This document shows, in pieces, positions 27,328-64,000 of a stretch of DNA of 64,000 bases. This stretch comes from Patagioenas fasciata (Eukaryota; Chordata; Aves; Columbiformes; Columbidae): positions 1,207,001 to 1,271,000 of the forward strand of contig NC_092520.1 of NCBI RefSeq assembly GCF_037038585.1. The letters are read 5' to 3'. A program made the translations under genes and the position numbers. The stretch's first letter is position 1. Each line of letters opens with the position of its first letter. The notes beneath the pieces are model-generated. The model worked only from the letters and a program-made list of their open reading frames with translations, had not been told where the DNA came from and searched no databases.

Positions 27328-30276
27328 TCACTGGCCACCCACCTGCACCACCCATGGACCCTGGTGCACCCGCTGCTGGTGGATGTTCAGGTGGTGCTTC
27401 TGCCGGAAGGTCATCCTGCACTCGCTACACTCGTAGGGCTTCTCCCCAGTGTGGATGTGCTCGTGGATGGTGAGGATCCTCTTGTCCCTGAAGGTCTTGG
27501 GACACTGAGTGTAGGCAAAAGGATGCTTCCCAGTGTGGATGCACTGATGGATGATGAGGATCTTCTTCTCCGTTAAGCTCTTGCCGCAGTCGGTGCAGGT
27601 GAAGGGCTTCTCCCCAGTGTGGAGGTGCTGGTGGATGATCAGGATGCTCTTCTGGCACAAATGCTTGCCACAGTGAGTGCAGGCAAAGGGCTTCTCACCA
27701 GTGTGGATGCGCTGCTGCTTCAGGTAGCTATGGTGCCTGAAGCACTGGCTGCAGGTGTAGGGCTTCTCACCTGTATGGCCCCGCATGTGGATGTTTAGCG
27801 TCGCCTGCTTCCCAAAGCTGTTGTTGCACTCAGGGCATGTGGGGCGGCTCTTCTCCTGCTGCTGGGGGGCTGGGAGGGAGCGTGGATGAAGGCATCTCAA
27901 CTGGATCCCCCAGCTCCCACCCTCAGGGACATCCTCTGCCTCTCTCTGTGTCCTGGGGCTGGCAGCTGCTGGGGAGGAGAGGCCAGTGTGCTGACAGGCT
28001 AGCCGGCGGGGAAGACAACCAGCTCGGCTAAACAGCGAGATTCTGAAGGAAATCAGAAATAAAAAGAGAGTTTGCCGACTGTGGAAAAAAGGGCTGGCTG
28101 CTTATGAAGAATTTATGAAAACAGCTAGATCGTGCAGAAAAATAATCAGGGAAACAAAAGTGCAATTTGAAGTTAATTTGGCCAATTCTGTTAGGGATAA
28201 TAAAAAGTCCTTCTTTAAATATGTTAATAACAACAGAAGGGGCAAGGAAAACCTCCATTCTCTGTTGGACTTTGAGGGAACTATAGTCAACAAAGATGAG
28301 GAGAAAGCAAAGCTGAGGTACTTAATACCTACTTTACCTCAGTTTTTACCAGTAAGACAGGTGGCCCTCAGGACAACTGGACTCTGGAGGTGGTTGACAG
28401 AGATAGGAAGCCAAATAGCCCCCTTGTGTTCCAGGAGGAAACAGCTGGTGACTTACTGAGCCATCTGGATCCTCACAAGTCTATGGGACCAGACAGGATC
28501 CATCCTAGGGTGATGAGTGAGCCAGCAGAAGAGCTCGCCAAGCCGCTTTCCATTATCTTCCAACAGTCCTGGCTCACCGGGGAGGTCCCATATGGTTGGA
28601 AATTGGCAAATGTTACCCCAATCCACAAAAAGGGCTGCAAAACTGACCCTGGCAACTCCAGGCCTGTCAGTCTGACCTCGGTGCCTGGCAGGGTTATGGA
28701 GCAGATCATCCTGAATGCAATCACACAGCACCTTCAGGATGGACCAGGGATCAGACCCAGCCAGCATGGGTTGAGGAGGGGCAGGTCCTGCCTGACCAAC
28801 CTGATTTCCTTTTATCATCAGGTGACCCAGCTGGTGGATGAGGGGAAAGCTGTAGATGTGATCTATCTAGACTTCAGCAAAGCCTTTGATGCTGTCTCCC
28901 ATCATATACTCCTGCAAAAGCTGGCAGCCCATGGCTTGGACAAGTGCGCTCTCTGCTGGGTTCAGAACCGGCTGGAGGGCCGGGCCCAGAGAGTGCTGGG
29001 GAACAGGGCTGCATCCAGCTGGTGGCCACTCACTAGTGGTGTCCCCAGGGGTCAGGGTTGGGTCCAGTCCTGTTTAACATTTTATTGATGATTTAGATGA
29101 GGGGATTGAGACCATCATCAGCGAATTTGCTGATGACACCAAGTTGGGAGGGAGTGTGGACCTGCTGGAAGGCACGAGGGCTCTGCAGAGGGATCTGGAT
29201 AGACTGGAAAAATGGACCGATTCCAATGGGATGAAGTTCACCAAGGCCAAGTGCCAGGTCCTGGACTTTGGCCACAACAACCCCTGCAGCGCTCCAGGCT
29301 GGTGCAGAGTGGCTGGAGAGCAGTCAGGCAGAAAGGGACCTGGGGGGACTCATGGACAGGAAGCTCAACAGGAGCCAACAGTGTGCCCAGGTGGCCAAGA
29401 AGGCCAATGGTGTCCTGTCCTGTATCCAAAGCAGCGTGGTCAGCAGGACAAGGGCAGTGATCCTTCCCCTGTGCTCTGCGTTGGGGAGGCCACACCTGGA
29501 GTGTTGTGTTCAGTTCTGGGCCCCTCAGCTCAGGAAAGAGATTGAAGTGCTGGAGCGGGTCCAGAGAAGAGCAACAAGACTGGGGAAGGGACTTGAGCAC
29601 AAGCCCTATGGGGAGAGGCTGAGGGAGCTGGGCTTGTTCAGTCTGGAGCAGAGGAGGCTTAGAGGTGAGCTCAGCCTCTCTAGAACGACCTGAAGGGCAG
29701 TTCTAGCCAGGGGGGATTGGGCTCTTCTCCCAGGCACTCAGCAATAGGACAAGGGGGCAGGGGCTTCAACTCTGCCAGGGGAAACTGAGGCTGGAGATGA
29801 GAAAGCAATTCTGTGCAGAGAGAGTGGTCAGCATTGGAATGGCTGCCCAGGGAGGTGCTGGACTCACCGGCCCTGCAGGTTTTTAAGCTGAGATTGGCCA
29901 TGGCATTTAGTGCCGTGATCTGGTCAGTGGGCTGGAGTTGGACCAAGGGTTGGACTGGATGATCTCTGAGGTCTTTTCCAACCCAGTCCGTCCTGTGATT
30001 CTGTGAAGGTCACTGCTGGGGACAGGATGGGATCGTGGGACCCCTCTCCATGGGGAGTGAGACAGGCACCCTGCCAGCCCCCCACCCTTCATGGCACACA
30101 GAACACCTGGGGCAAAAGACAGTACCACCTGAACTCCCAAAAACCCCACAAAGACTCCCAGTACCCACCTGGCACAGGGCTCTGGTGCCTCTGCTGCTCC
30201 CCGGGGGGCTCTGGCACGCACGGTGTCTCTTCTCGCTCCATCTTGCAGATGATCTCTGGCTTAACGTTGGCCCAGC
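27328..30276 (-). CDS. KRAB-B zinc-finger gene 4, reduced, without visible KRAB-A
   Basis: Exons: KRAB-B 30,169-30,276 (108 bp; [14 protein letters not shown]) and spacer plus fingers 27,328-27,965 (638 bp). Phases agree with a 127-bp KRAB-A exon being added (873 nt in all), but no KRAB-A or CpG promoter lies between 30.3 and 35.2 kb. Six finger units: unit 2 is shortened and misses residues after its second cysteine, and unit 5 has tyrosine for its first cysteine (AYTQC). The others look usable. The last finger has H-x4-H spacing, as in gene 5. The terminal finger of the family survives in non-coding sequence at about 27,170-27,290. A 2-kb CR1 splits the two exons. This could be a declining gene, or one that borrows its start from gene 5 upstream on the same strand. 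Confidence 0.65.
28030..30004 (+). mobile_element. CR1 LINE, 3' two-thirds, inside gene 4
   Basis: Reverse transcriptase readable at 28,390-29,088 ([19 protein letters not shown]), then [10 protein letters not shown] in another frame, then the C-terminal part at 29,268-29,693. Ends at GTGATTCTGTGA (30,004). At least two frame breaks. The position explains why gene 4 has a 2.2-kb gap where gene 3 has 176 bp. Confidence 0.88.
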
Positions 30277-30344
30277 CTGTCCGGGGCACAGAGAGAAGCC
30301 CCCTCTCCCGCACTGCCAGGGAAAGACCCCTACTCACTGCACAC

Positions 30345-31020
30345 GCACAGTAAGAATAGTGCTAGATAACTTGTATGCAAATATTGTAACCAATCAGTCC
30401 TACTGGCCTGCACTGGGGGTGTGTGTATAGCAATAAATTTTTGTATAAATGACTGAGACTTTTGTACTGCTGGCATGCTATTTGATCTAGCATCAAGACT
30501 TGTACTGGCAGAAACACTGAAGCAGGAAACTGTTAATCTTTAAGGAACAATATGCATACAGAAACTAGACATAGTACAACCTAAGCAAACACGTTCTTAG
30601 CACCCGGTAAAAAGATAAAGCAGAACTACACGACTTTTGGGGTGCAACAAGATAACAATGCTCATGATCAAGGATGGGGTCAAGGACCGGCCATCTACAA
30701 CTTCAGGGGCACCAGACAAAGAAGACCACCAGAGACCCCCCTTGAAGACCCCCAAATACCAAAAAAAGACTTCTGATAAGAGATCTAACTATGTAAAATT
30801 CCTATGTTTAATGCATAAGCTAAGCGGTAGAAACTAATGAATATGTAATCAGTATGTGTAATAAACACTGGGAAGCTTAAGTGATAGGTGTGTTTGATTA
30901 GATGGACCCAAGTGCCCAGCACACCCCAATAAAGAATGCCTGCTTTTTAGAACTCTCAAAATGGTATCAAAGAGTTTTACTGCTGACTTTTCAGTACCAG
31001 TACAGCTCTGTAATAAAATA
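30345..31020 (+). mobile_element. Probable solo LTR
   Basis: AT-rich block replacing the expected KRAB-A region of gene 4, with several AATAAA signals (near 30,430, 30,860, 30,930) and TATA-like sequence. It differs from the 2,344 family. LTR identity is tentative. Confidence 0.45.
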
Positions 31021-31024
31021 AATA

Positions 31025-31890
31025 TCACAGAATCCCAGAATAATGTGAGGGGTTGGAATGGACTTAGAAAGCTCATCCAGTGCAATCCCCCCATGGAGCA
31101 GGAACACCCAGCTGAGGTTCCACAGGAAGGTGTCCAGGCGGGTTTGAATGTCTGCAGAGAAGGAGACTCCACAACCTCCCTGGGCAGCCTGGGCCAGGCT
31201 CTGACACCCTCAGCGTGAAGTTTCTTCTCAAATTGAAATGGAACCTCCTGTGTTCCAGTTTGCACCCATTACCCCTTGTCCTATCACTGGTTGTCACCGA
31301 GAAGAGCCTGGCTCCATCCTCCTGACACTGCCCCTTTCCATATTGATCCCCAGGAATGAGTCCCCCCTCAGTCTCCTCTTCTCCAGCTCCAGAGCCCCAG
31401 CTCCCTCAGCCTTTCCTCACACGGGAGATGCTCCACTCCCTCCAGCATCTTGGTGGCTGCGCTGGACTCTCTGCAGCAGTTCCCTGTCCTTCTGGAGCTG
31501 AGGGGCCACAACTGGACACAATATTCCAGGGGTGGTCTCCCCAGGGCAGAGCAGAGGGGCAGGAGAACCTCTCTGACCTACTGACCACCCCCTTCTAACC
31601 CACCCCAGGTACCATTGGCCTTCCTGCCCACAAGGGCCCAGTGCTGGCTCATGCTCACCCTGCTGTCCCCAGGACCCCCAGGTCCCTTTCCCCTACACTG
31701 CTCTCCAACAGCTCCTTCCCCAACTTACACTGGAACCTGGGGTTGTTCCTGCCCAGATCCAAGACTCTACACTTGCCCTTGTTCTAGTTCATTCCATTTC
31801 TCCCCGCCCAGCTCTCCAGCCTGTCCAGGTCTCTGATGGCAGCACAGCTTCCAGTGTCACCACTCCTCTCACCTTTGTGTGCACAATGTG
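31025..31890 (-). mobile_element. CR1 LINE 3' fragment
   Basis: 3' end near 31,027 (CACAGAATCCCAGAAT). It runs on the - strand through the typical CR1 end region, with frame loss. Confidence 0.8.
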
Positions 31891-32162
31891 GCTCAATCGC
31901 ATGCACTCCGGGTAAGGGACCCTGTTTTAGGTGACGTGCGGAATGAACTTCACAACCCGTGAGGTTATAAAGAAGGTGTGTTTATTCAGCACTGGGCACA
32001 CAGGGGATAATTCCACCAAAAACGTGTGCAAATCCCCAGCAGCCACGAACTTGGTTAAATGCTGAAAAGTATTACATATTCATTAAAATTCTAGGAATGC
32101 CTATACATATTCATAACGTGTCCCCAAGAAGGCAGCTCTTATTACACTGAGTTCTGGGAAGT
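31891..32162 (-). mobile_element. LTR-like fragment between two CR1 elements
   Basis: Short AT-rich piece containing GGGTAAGGGACCCTGTTTTA, which resembles the end of the LTR at about 47,220 (GGGTAAAGAACCGTGTTTTG). Probably a truncated LTR in - orientation. Confidence 0.4.
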
Positions 32163-32164
32163 CA

Positions 32165-34110
32165 CAGTATCACAGTATGTTTGGGATTGGAAGGGACCTC
32201 AAAAGATCATCCAGTCCAATCCCCCTGCTGGAGCAGGAACACCCAGCTGAGGTCGCACAGGAAGGTGTCCAGGCGGGTTTGAATGTCTCCAGGGAAGGAG
32301 ACTCCACAACCTCCCTGGGCAGCCTGGGCCAGGCTCTGTCACCCTCACTGAGAAGAAGTTCTTTCTCAAATTTAAGTGGAACCTCTTGTGTTCCAGCTTG
32401 ATCCCATTGCCCCTTGTCCTATCATTGTTTGCCACTGAGAAGAGCCTGACTCCATCCTCATGGCAGTCACCCTTTATATATTTATAAACATTAATAAGGT
32501 CACCCCTCAGTCTCCTCTTCTCCAAACTAAAGAGCCCCAGCTCCCTCAGCCTTTCTTCATAAGGGAGATGCTCCACTCCCTTAATCATCTTTGTTGCCCT
32601 ACGCTGGACCCTCTCCAGCAGTTCCCTGTCCTTCTTGAACTGAGGGGCCCAGAACTGGACACAATATTCCAGATGGGGTCTCCCCAGGGCGGAGTAGAGG
32701 GGAAGGAGGACCTCTCTCGATCTACTGACCACCCCCCTTGTAATACACCCAAGGATGCCATTGGCCTTCCTGGCCACAAGGGCCCAGTGCTGGCTCATGG
32801 GCATCCTGTTGTCCACCAGGACCCCCAGGTCCCTTTCCCCTACACTGCTCTCTAATAGGTCATGCCCCAACCTATACTGGAACCTGGGGTTGTTCCTGCC
32901 CAGATGCAGGACTCTACACTTTCCCTTGTTAAATTTCATCAGGTTATCCCCCGCCCAACTCTCCAGCCTGTCCAGGTCTCTGGATGGCAGCACAGCCTTC
33001 TGGCGTGTCAGCCATTCCTCCCAGCTTAGTGTCATCAGCAAACTTGCTGATAGTACACTCAATTCCCTTGCCTAAATCATTAATGAATATATTGAATAAT
33101 ATTGGCCCCAGTACTGACCCCTGAGGCACTCCACTAGATACTGGCCTCCAACTGGACTCCGCACCATTGACCACCACTCTCTGGCTTCTCTCTTTAAGCC
33201 AGTTTGCAACCCACCTCACTACTCTATTGTCGAGACCACACCTCGTCAATTTAGCTGTGAGGATGCTGTGAGGAACTGTGTCAAAGGCTTTACTGAAGTC
33301 AAGGTAGACCACATCCACCGCTCTGCCATCATCCATCCACCTTGTTACATTCTCATAAAAGGCTATGAGGTTGGTCAAGCATGACTTACCCTTGGTAAAG
33401 CCATGCTGACTGCCCCTAATGACCCTCTTATCCCTGATGTGCCTTGAGATGGCACCAAGGATAAGCTGTTCCATTACTTTCCCAGGGACAGAGGTGAGGC
33501 TGACCGGTCTATAATTACCCGGGTCCTCCTTCTTGCCCTTTTTGAAGACTGGAGTGACATTTGCTTTCCTCCAATCCTCAGGCACCTCTCCCGTTTCCCA
33601 AGACTTGGCAAAAATGATGGAGAGCGGTCCAGCAATGACTTCAGCCAGCTCCCTCAGCACCCGCGGATGCATCCCATCTGGACCCATGGATTTATGGACG
33701 TCCAGACTACTTAATTGTTCCCTAACCCAGTCCTCATCGACTAAAGCAAACTCCTCCATTAACCTGGCTTCATCCGGGGTCTCAGGGGTACAGGGTTCCC
33801 CAGGACAGCCTCCAGCGGAGTAGACAGAGACAAAGGCGGCATTCAGCAATTCTGCCTTCTCTGTGTCTTCTGCCACCAGGGCACCCACCTCATTCATCAG
33901 TGGGCCTACATTGCCTCTGCTATTAGTTTTATCTGCTATGTATTTGAAAAAGTTCTTCTTGCTGTCCTTGACCCCTCTCTCCAGCTGTAATTCTAAGGAG
34001 GCCTTGGCTACCCTAGCTGCCTTCCTACATCCTCTAACAGCAGCCTTATATTCCTCCCAAGTGGCCAGTCCCTGCTTCCATGACCTGTAAACTCTGTCAT
34101 TTCCATAGTC
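32165..34110 (-). mobile_element. CR1 LINE, nearly open reverse-transcriptase region
   Basis: Two long - strand frames, 32,944-33,897 and 32,199-33,062, overlap and together cover most of the reverse transcriptase and the C-terminal part. Motifs include [37 protein letters not shown] and [12 protein letters not shown] single-base frame change near 32,985 separates them. The 3' end is at about 32,165 and the 5' side is truncated near 34,110, before the endonuclease. It is the least decayed CR1 in the window. Confidence 0.9.
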
Positions 34111-34309
34111 TCCACCTTCGGCTCCTCCTGGTTGTGCCTGAGCAATGCGTCCTGGTGGTCGTGGGCCGGGGTCTTTTGGATGAAGGTTGCAGTCTACCTC
34201 GCTGTAAACCTTTGCCTCTGGCCTGGTATGCTGAGCTGGCTGAGGCTCAAACCGGTGAGCTGGTTACAGCCGGATTATCTTCTTCTTTTGTACTCGAGAC
34301 TCCCATTAT

Positions 34310-35215
34310 CTCGTTGTCACGGTCCATTCGGTGGGCTCATGACGGTTTGTTCACCTTGATCTTGAAGCGCAAAATTAAGGCGACCAAAATGCCAAGGGGT
34401 TATAATTCAATCAAACAGTGTAACTTTACTATTTTGCCTGTAAAGCGGCACGTGATAGAGACAGTGGAGAAAAAGGAAAGAAAAAGGAAGGAGGGAGGAT
34501 TATAGCTACCAGCACGGGTCTAAAGGCGTCCCTATGGTCCCAGGTCCCAAACAGCATCCTGCTGGTCCTCCATCATGATCCGTGGGGAGATCTCTCCGAG
34601 GTTCGGTTAGGAACCCTCTATTATGCTAAGCAACAGTGCCTCACCCCTCCTCTCTCTCATGGATTGAGGCCAATCTCCACCTTCATTTCATGATCCAGAC
34701 TTGACTGCGCAGACCCAAACAGTCCCCGCTTCGCTTGCCAGAACTTGTCTGCGCTGCCTCGCGTTCAGGGGTCTCTCACTTGTCCACTGGTGACCTCAAG
34801 AGCCTCTGCGAGACTGCGCAGGCTCCTCTTTGTTGGCCTTAGTAACAGGGAGGAGGTGGGGCAAGTTTGGCTGAGGCAGCAGGTGAAATCCATCTTCTGG
34901 ACAGCAGCTATTGTTACCTGTAGTCCCAGGTATCAGAGACTCCCTGTATCACGCAGCTCTTTCTCTCAGGGCGTTTGTTTCTTGGTATCTCTCCAAGTCC
35001 CTGATGGCAGCGTTGAGGCAAATACTGTTCTTCAGACCGACTCCTACACTCATCCACCCAAGGATGCAGCTGGGTTTTTATCTTTGCAAGGCCTGTGAAG
35101 TCATCAGCAAGCCCCTGTTTCTCATACAGTTACACAAAGCTCTAAGCTAGGCAATTGCTATGTGGTTAACTCTATAAGTGTTAGTTAGTTAGTTATGTCC
35201 CTGTATCATAGGGAC
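34310..35215 (-). mobile_element. LTR-like repeat upstream of gene 5's 3' end
   Basis: Starts TGTCACGGTCC, similar to the start of the LTR-like block at 5,425, and is of about LTR length. No coding content. Family not identified. Confidence 0.4.
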
Positions 35216-35265
35216 AGTGGTAGAGCCAGCCTGGAGGGTCCTGGACCACGCTGGGATGCGGTTCT

Positions 35266-37464
<2,199 letters not shown>

Positions 37465-37846
37465 TTACAGGCAGGTTTCTCCTGCTCGTGCCGGATTAGG
37501 GACCCACTCCAGAGCAGTGGGGACTGTGCCCTGTCCCCCATCCATGCCACAAACCTGATCACCCACCAGGACCAGACACAGCACCGTGACACAAGGCCTG
37601 GCCCGAGGCCTGGCAGCAGGCACGCTCCTGCCTGCCCCTGCCCGTGATGCGGCTCAGCGGGCAGGAACGGGAGCACCCTGCACCGCACCGGGTCTCAAAC
37701 CACTTCCCTCTCCCACACCATTCCACACCAAGGGACTCCCAACCCACCTGGTCCCACGGGCGTTTTGCTGCTGCTGCACCACAGCACCAACCACAGCAAT
37801 CCCAGCCCGTGGTGTCCCCAGAGCCGGGGCCGTGCCTGACCCCCAC

Positions 37847-38008
37847 CTTGCCGCAGCAGCCTGGAGCCCGGCGCGTCGCTGCTCTCGGCGGGGAGATGGA
37901 GGCCCCTGCAGGTATTGATCCGGGAAGAGGGAGGCGGGATGCTCCGGATTCCACAGGAGCTGCCTGTCCCGTCACCAGCCGCACAGGAGCAGTGAGGACA
38001 GATGGTCC
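37847..38008 (-). other. 5' untranslated exon of zinc-finger gene 5
   Basis: 162 bp with TTGCAG/GGACC acceptor and GGCAAG/GTGGGG donor, identical in length to 6,987-7,148 in gene 2. Confidence 0.62.
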
Positions 38009-38159
38009 CTGCAAGCACAACATTGTCATGAAAAATCAGGGGCACAAGTTCACTCACCTGCCCACAGCTGCCTTCCCTGCACCCCGAGCCTTCGCAGCTA
38101 CGGGAAAAGGACCGACCCAAAGAGCATCGCCCACCAAGTCGGCCGCCTCGGAGTAATGG

Positions 38160-38765
38160 TGAGAAAGAGCCGTTAAAGGAGGAGTTTTGGAAGCTCTCGA
38201 GCACCCAAATCTTCCTCCGGTGCCCCACAAGGGCAGCAGGAAGATGCGCGGGGGTGTCCCGGGGGTCTGAGCACCCGGTCCGGCCCCAGCCCAGCCCTTC
38301 CCAGCGCCGGGGCCGTCAGGGCCGGATCCAGGGGGCCCGGGCGGCTGGGACACGGAGCAGCGTGTCCGCGTTGCACGGGGGCCACGGGGCGAGCCGGGGA
38401 AAGGCCGGAGCGCCGGGGGGAGCCGGGCCCTAAGGGGAGTCCGGGGGGGTCCGGCAGGGCTGGGGGGCGGCCGGCGGAGGGGAGAGCACGGGAGAGGCCG
38501 TCGGGGCCGGGGTCCCCTCCCGGGGCCGCCCGCCGCCCCTACCTGCGCCGGGGCCGCGCCGCCAGCCCGGCACGGACAAAGGCGGCGCCGGGAGCCGCCG
38601 GCAGCGTCAGCCCGGGAGGGCCGCCCGCCGCCGGTGCAGCACGGGAGGTGTAGTCCTGCCGCTCCGCCCCGCTCGGCTCGGGGGGGCGGGCACCGGCAGC
38701 ACCGCTGTGTCCTTGCGGCCCCTGGCCCTGCCCGCCAGCCCTGGCCACACGGGTCCCCTGGAAAT
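38160..38765 (-). promoter_or_regulatory. CpG-rich promoter and first exon of zinc-finger gene 5
   Basis: Reverse complement of the gene 2 and gene 3 promoter block, with GAGCGGGGCGGAGCGG and the GCGCAG/GTAGGG donor (exon end 38,543). It is the outermost start of the - strand half of the cluster. Confidence 0.7.
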
Positions 38766-38931
38766 GGAGTCCTGGGCTCGGGGGCACCGAGACACGGCGG
38801 GACATGGAGGGGTGTCAGTCGGGGTGCTGTGGTATCACTGGGGTGCTGGGTCACGTCCCCAGGAGGTCTCGGGGAGGGGGGATGTCCGTGCTCCGGGGAT
38901 AGATTGGGTCCGGGGGGTGGGCCGGGTACTG

Positions 38932-39500
38932 GTGTTAGTAACAGAATCAGTTTTACAAAATGTTCCTGAAAAGATGAATCAGTTTTGCAAACTGTCCCTG
39001 AAAGGATGTTCAAGCATGTTGTGTTTTACCTAGTAAGGGATTCGAGTATACTCTTATCTTATCAACCCAGCTTTTATCTTAGCGCAAATATGCATAGAAT
39101 GAGAAGAAGTATATACAGTATCTCTAGAAATTGAACAAGTCAGCAGTTATGCAACTACAGAGTAGTGCGCATGTGCAGTACCCAAAGGTGAAAAGGACAG
39201 AAGCGATGAAGACTACTGACTTCATCCTGAAGACCCCCTGAAAGACCACCAGGGGACACTGCGCATGATCAAAGTAGTTCCAAGGTGTTGCAATCGATGT
39301 TGCAATCAATGTTGAGTAACTGTTATGTATCTCAATGAATATATGAATATGTATGTGAATGGACTGTATAAATACTGTGCAACTCAAACTGACCGGCGAA
39401 GCCAGCTTTGGGTGCGAACCCCTGGTGTCCCAGCGCTGAAATAAAGCACCGCATATAACTACGCCCGTGGTTATGTGTCCTGATTGCTAACGCTGGTGTT
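38932..39500 (+). mobile_element. Solo LTR (ERV) between the zinc-finger cluster and INPPL1
   Basis: AT-rich block with CTGTATAAATACTG (TATA-like, near 39,365) and GAAATAAAGCACC (poly(A) signal near 39,440), the expected spacing for an LTR. No internal genes. Sequence seems less decayed than other LTRs here; age not measured. Confidence 0.6.
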
Positions 39501-40420
39501 CCAAACAGGGCAGCACAAGCGCCCAACACACGGCCCTGTCCTCGGGGAGGGGACAGGGGACCGGGTCCCCACTGTGCTGGGACCAGCACTGGCAGCCTGG
39601 AGCGACCCGGACCACACGGGGACACGGTTCATTGTTTTGGCTCCTCCTCCCACCCCTTCCCACGATCCCACCAGGCACACCCCCCTCTCCCTTTACCACG
39701 ATGAGAAGTTTACAATGACCACTCCATTAAACATTAAACAAATAGCTCCTGATTTCACACAAAAACACCAAAATACAGGGCAGCACATGACGGCATTTTT
39801 AGTAGGATTAAGTTCACACCAAAGGCCCCGTTAGCTAACGGGGTGGAGATTGCAGGGGGCTGCCGGGGGGTGTCCTGCCCTTCCTTCATCTCAGCCAGAG
39901 CAGCGGCAGCAATGGGGCCCAGACAGGGGGACTGGGGAGCACTGGGAGTCTCGGGGATCTGAGGAGCCAGACTGGGGTGAGCATCAACCCCCCATCACCC
40001 CTGGGGGGCGACCCACAGGGATGGGGAGAGCCTGGGGGAGTTCACTCCAGCAGGGAAGCGGGGGGAAGGCACAGCTGGGGGACCCCCACCCTGGGCCCTC
40101 TGCCCTGGGGACCCCCCTGAAAGGGCACTTGGTGAGGCTGGGGGCTGAGCACCCATGGGGGACCCTGTGCCGGGCCCGCTGGCACCAAGGGTGACACAGC
40201 CCAGGAGGGGACGGATCCAGCAAGTACCTAAAATGGGCAAACTGGGAGTGTGGGGGGACACCCCAGAGGCACTGATGGTGGCGAGGGGCAGTGGGTGAAG
40301 GCACTGACCCGGTTCTGCGGTGGTGGGATGACTCACGTGGGGACGGGACCCCCAGGGTGGGGGACGGGCACCCAAAGCGCTGCCTAGTGTTGTGCATGGG
40401 GGCTGCCAGAGCCCCCCCAT
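39501..40420. other. Intergenic stretch downstream of INPPL1
   Basis: GC-rich, no recognised gene. A short AT-rich piece lies at 39,690-39,830. Confidence 0.4.
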
Positions 40421-40494
40421 CCCATCCCATCCCATCCCATCCCATCCCATCCCATCCCATCCCATCCCATCCCATCCCATCCCATCCCATCCCA
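40421..40494. repeat. (TCCCA)n microsatellite, about 15 units
   Basis: Uninterrupted pentanucleotide run. On the - strand it reads (GGGAT)n, so any INPPL1 transcript extending this far would carry a G-tract repeat. Confidence 0.95.
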
Positions 40495-40679
40495 GCACTA
40501 GCCGGGCATCACAGAGGCACTTTGTTGAAACACAACTTTGCTCCGAGCTTCCTCCTCCTCCTCTTCCTCCCTGGCTGCGAGGGGTGACAGTAGGAGCTGG
40601 GGTTTCCAGGGACTCTCCCAAAACCCTCCCCCGGACTGCAGGACCCCCCCCACCCACAAGACATACGCTCGATCCCTTC

Positions 40680-40928
40680 TCTCAATAAATAAAAAATAAC
40701 TTAAAACGAGGGGAGGCCCCTTTGGCTGGGACCGTCCCCCTGAAATTGTCTGACCAGGACCCACCACCCCCCTGTACCCCCCCAGTCCTCCCCCCACCCG
40801 CCGTTACCCAGCACCCAGAGTCCCGGTGCTCCCGCCAGCTGCTGGTGATGGGTGCTGCTGGTGATGGCGGGATGCGGGGCACTTGGCCGCGGGATATGGA
40901 CGCTCGGCCGCGGGATGCTCGGCCACAG
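40680..40928 (-). other. INPPL1: Probable INPPL1 3' UTR segment with an AU-rich element
   Basis: Lies directly after the INPPL1 stop. On the - strand 40,684-40,692 reads TTATTTATT, the nonamer core of AU-rich stability elements. I found no AATAAA on this strand in the next kilobase, so the 3' end of the mRNA is not fixed. Confidence 0.45.
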
Positions 40929-61290
<20,362 letters not shown>

Positions 61291-61502
61291 CCCCAAGACA
61301 AGACACCCCCCATGGGGCACACAAAGCTGTGACTCCCCAAGAGCTGTGTGGAGGGGGTCCCAGCAGCAGGGACCCCCGTGCCCCCCACTTTGTTGGGTGT
61401 GTGGGTCCAGGGGGGGCGATACCACACACCGGTGGGTCCGTATGGAAAAACATGGATCCCCCGCAACCCCAGAGCCTCACAACACCCGGCTGGGCAGGAG
61501 CG

Positions 61503-61508
61503 TTTATT
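61503..61508 (-). terminator. FOLR poly(A) signal
   Basis: TTTATT on + is AATAAA on -, about 55 bp after the FOLR stop codon. Confidence 0.7.
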
Positions 61509-61562
61509 GACCAGCCATACGCAGGGTCGGTGACAGCGGCCGGTGACACTTGGGGACAGGGC

Positions 61563-64000
<2,438 letters not shown>

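Noticed and set aside
30345-31020. A hidden KRAB-A exon for gene 4
   Set aside because: No sequence resembling [10 protein letters not shown] or MLENY was found on either strand between 30.3 and 35.2 kb.

Overview
The window is vertebrate nuclear DNA, almost certainly from a bird. Support for this comes from many CR1 LINE fragments with avian-type 3' ends, ERV-type LTRs of a kind I associate with songbirds, short GC-rich introns, and long G/C-rich minisatellites of the type found on avian microchromosomes. No bacterial-style genes, tRNAs, rRNAs or CRISPR arrays were seen.

Left part (1 to about 39 kb): a cluster of five related KRAB C2H2 zinc-finger genes. Three lie on the + strand (fingers at 0.8-2.3, 8.7-10.4 and 18.6-19.9 kb). 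Two lie on the - strand (fingers at 27.3-28.0 and 35.3-36.1 kb). The full gene plan is a CpG-rich promoter with a first exon ending in a GCAG/GTAGGG donor, a 162-bp untranslated exon, a 127-bp KRAB-A exon, a 108-bp KRAB-B exon and one large finger exon. Genes 2, 3 and 5 have all parts. Gene 1 runs off the left edge. Gene 4 has no visible promoter or KRAB-A exon. Four of the five are followed about 60-220 bp after the coding end by the same LTR in sense orientation. Genes 3 and 4 with their flanks form a large tail-to-tail inverted duplication. Between the genes lie broken ERVs, solo LTRs, CR1 elements and one old hAT DNA-transposon fragment.

Right part (about 40.7 to 59.6 kb, - strand): a complete INPPL1 gene (SHIP2, SH2-domain phosphatidylinositol 5-phosphatase). 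All 28 coding exons could be placed by splice signals and reading phase. Together they give an open frame of 3,867 nt (1,288 codons plus stop), against 1,258 aa for human SHIP2 as I recall it. Its introns are filled with minisatellites, and intron 12 holds CR1 pieces and a solo LTR. The array in intron 1 repeats the sequence of the exon 1 splice donor.

Far right (61.5 to 64 kb, - strand): the last two coding exons of a folate-receptor (FOLR) gene. Earlier exons lie beyond the window. FOLR upstream of INPPL1 on the same strand matches the human order. What follows INPPL1 here is the zinc-finger cluster rather than PHOX2A.

Functionally there are two unrelated themes. One is a fast-evolving repressor cluster living among retroelements, the expected setting for KRAB-ZNF/retroelement conflict. 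The other is a conserved signalling/vitamin-uptake pair embedded in tandem repeats.
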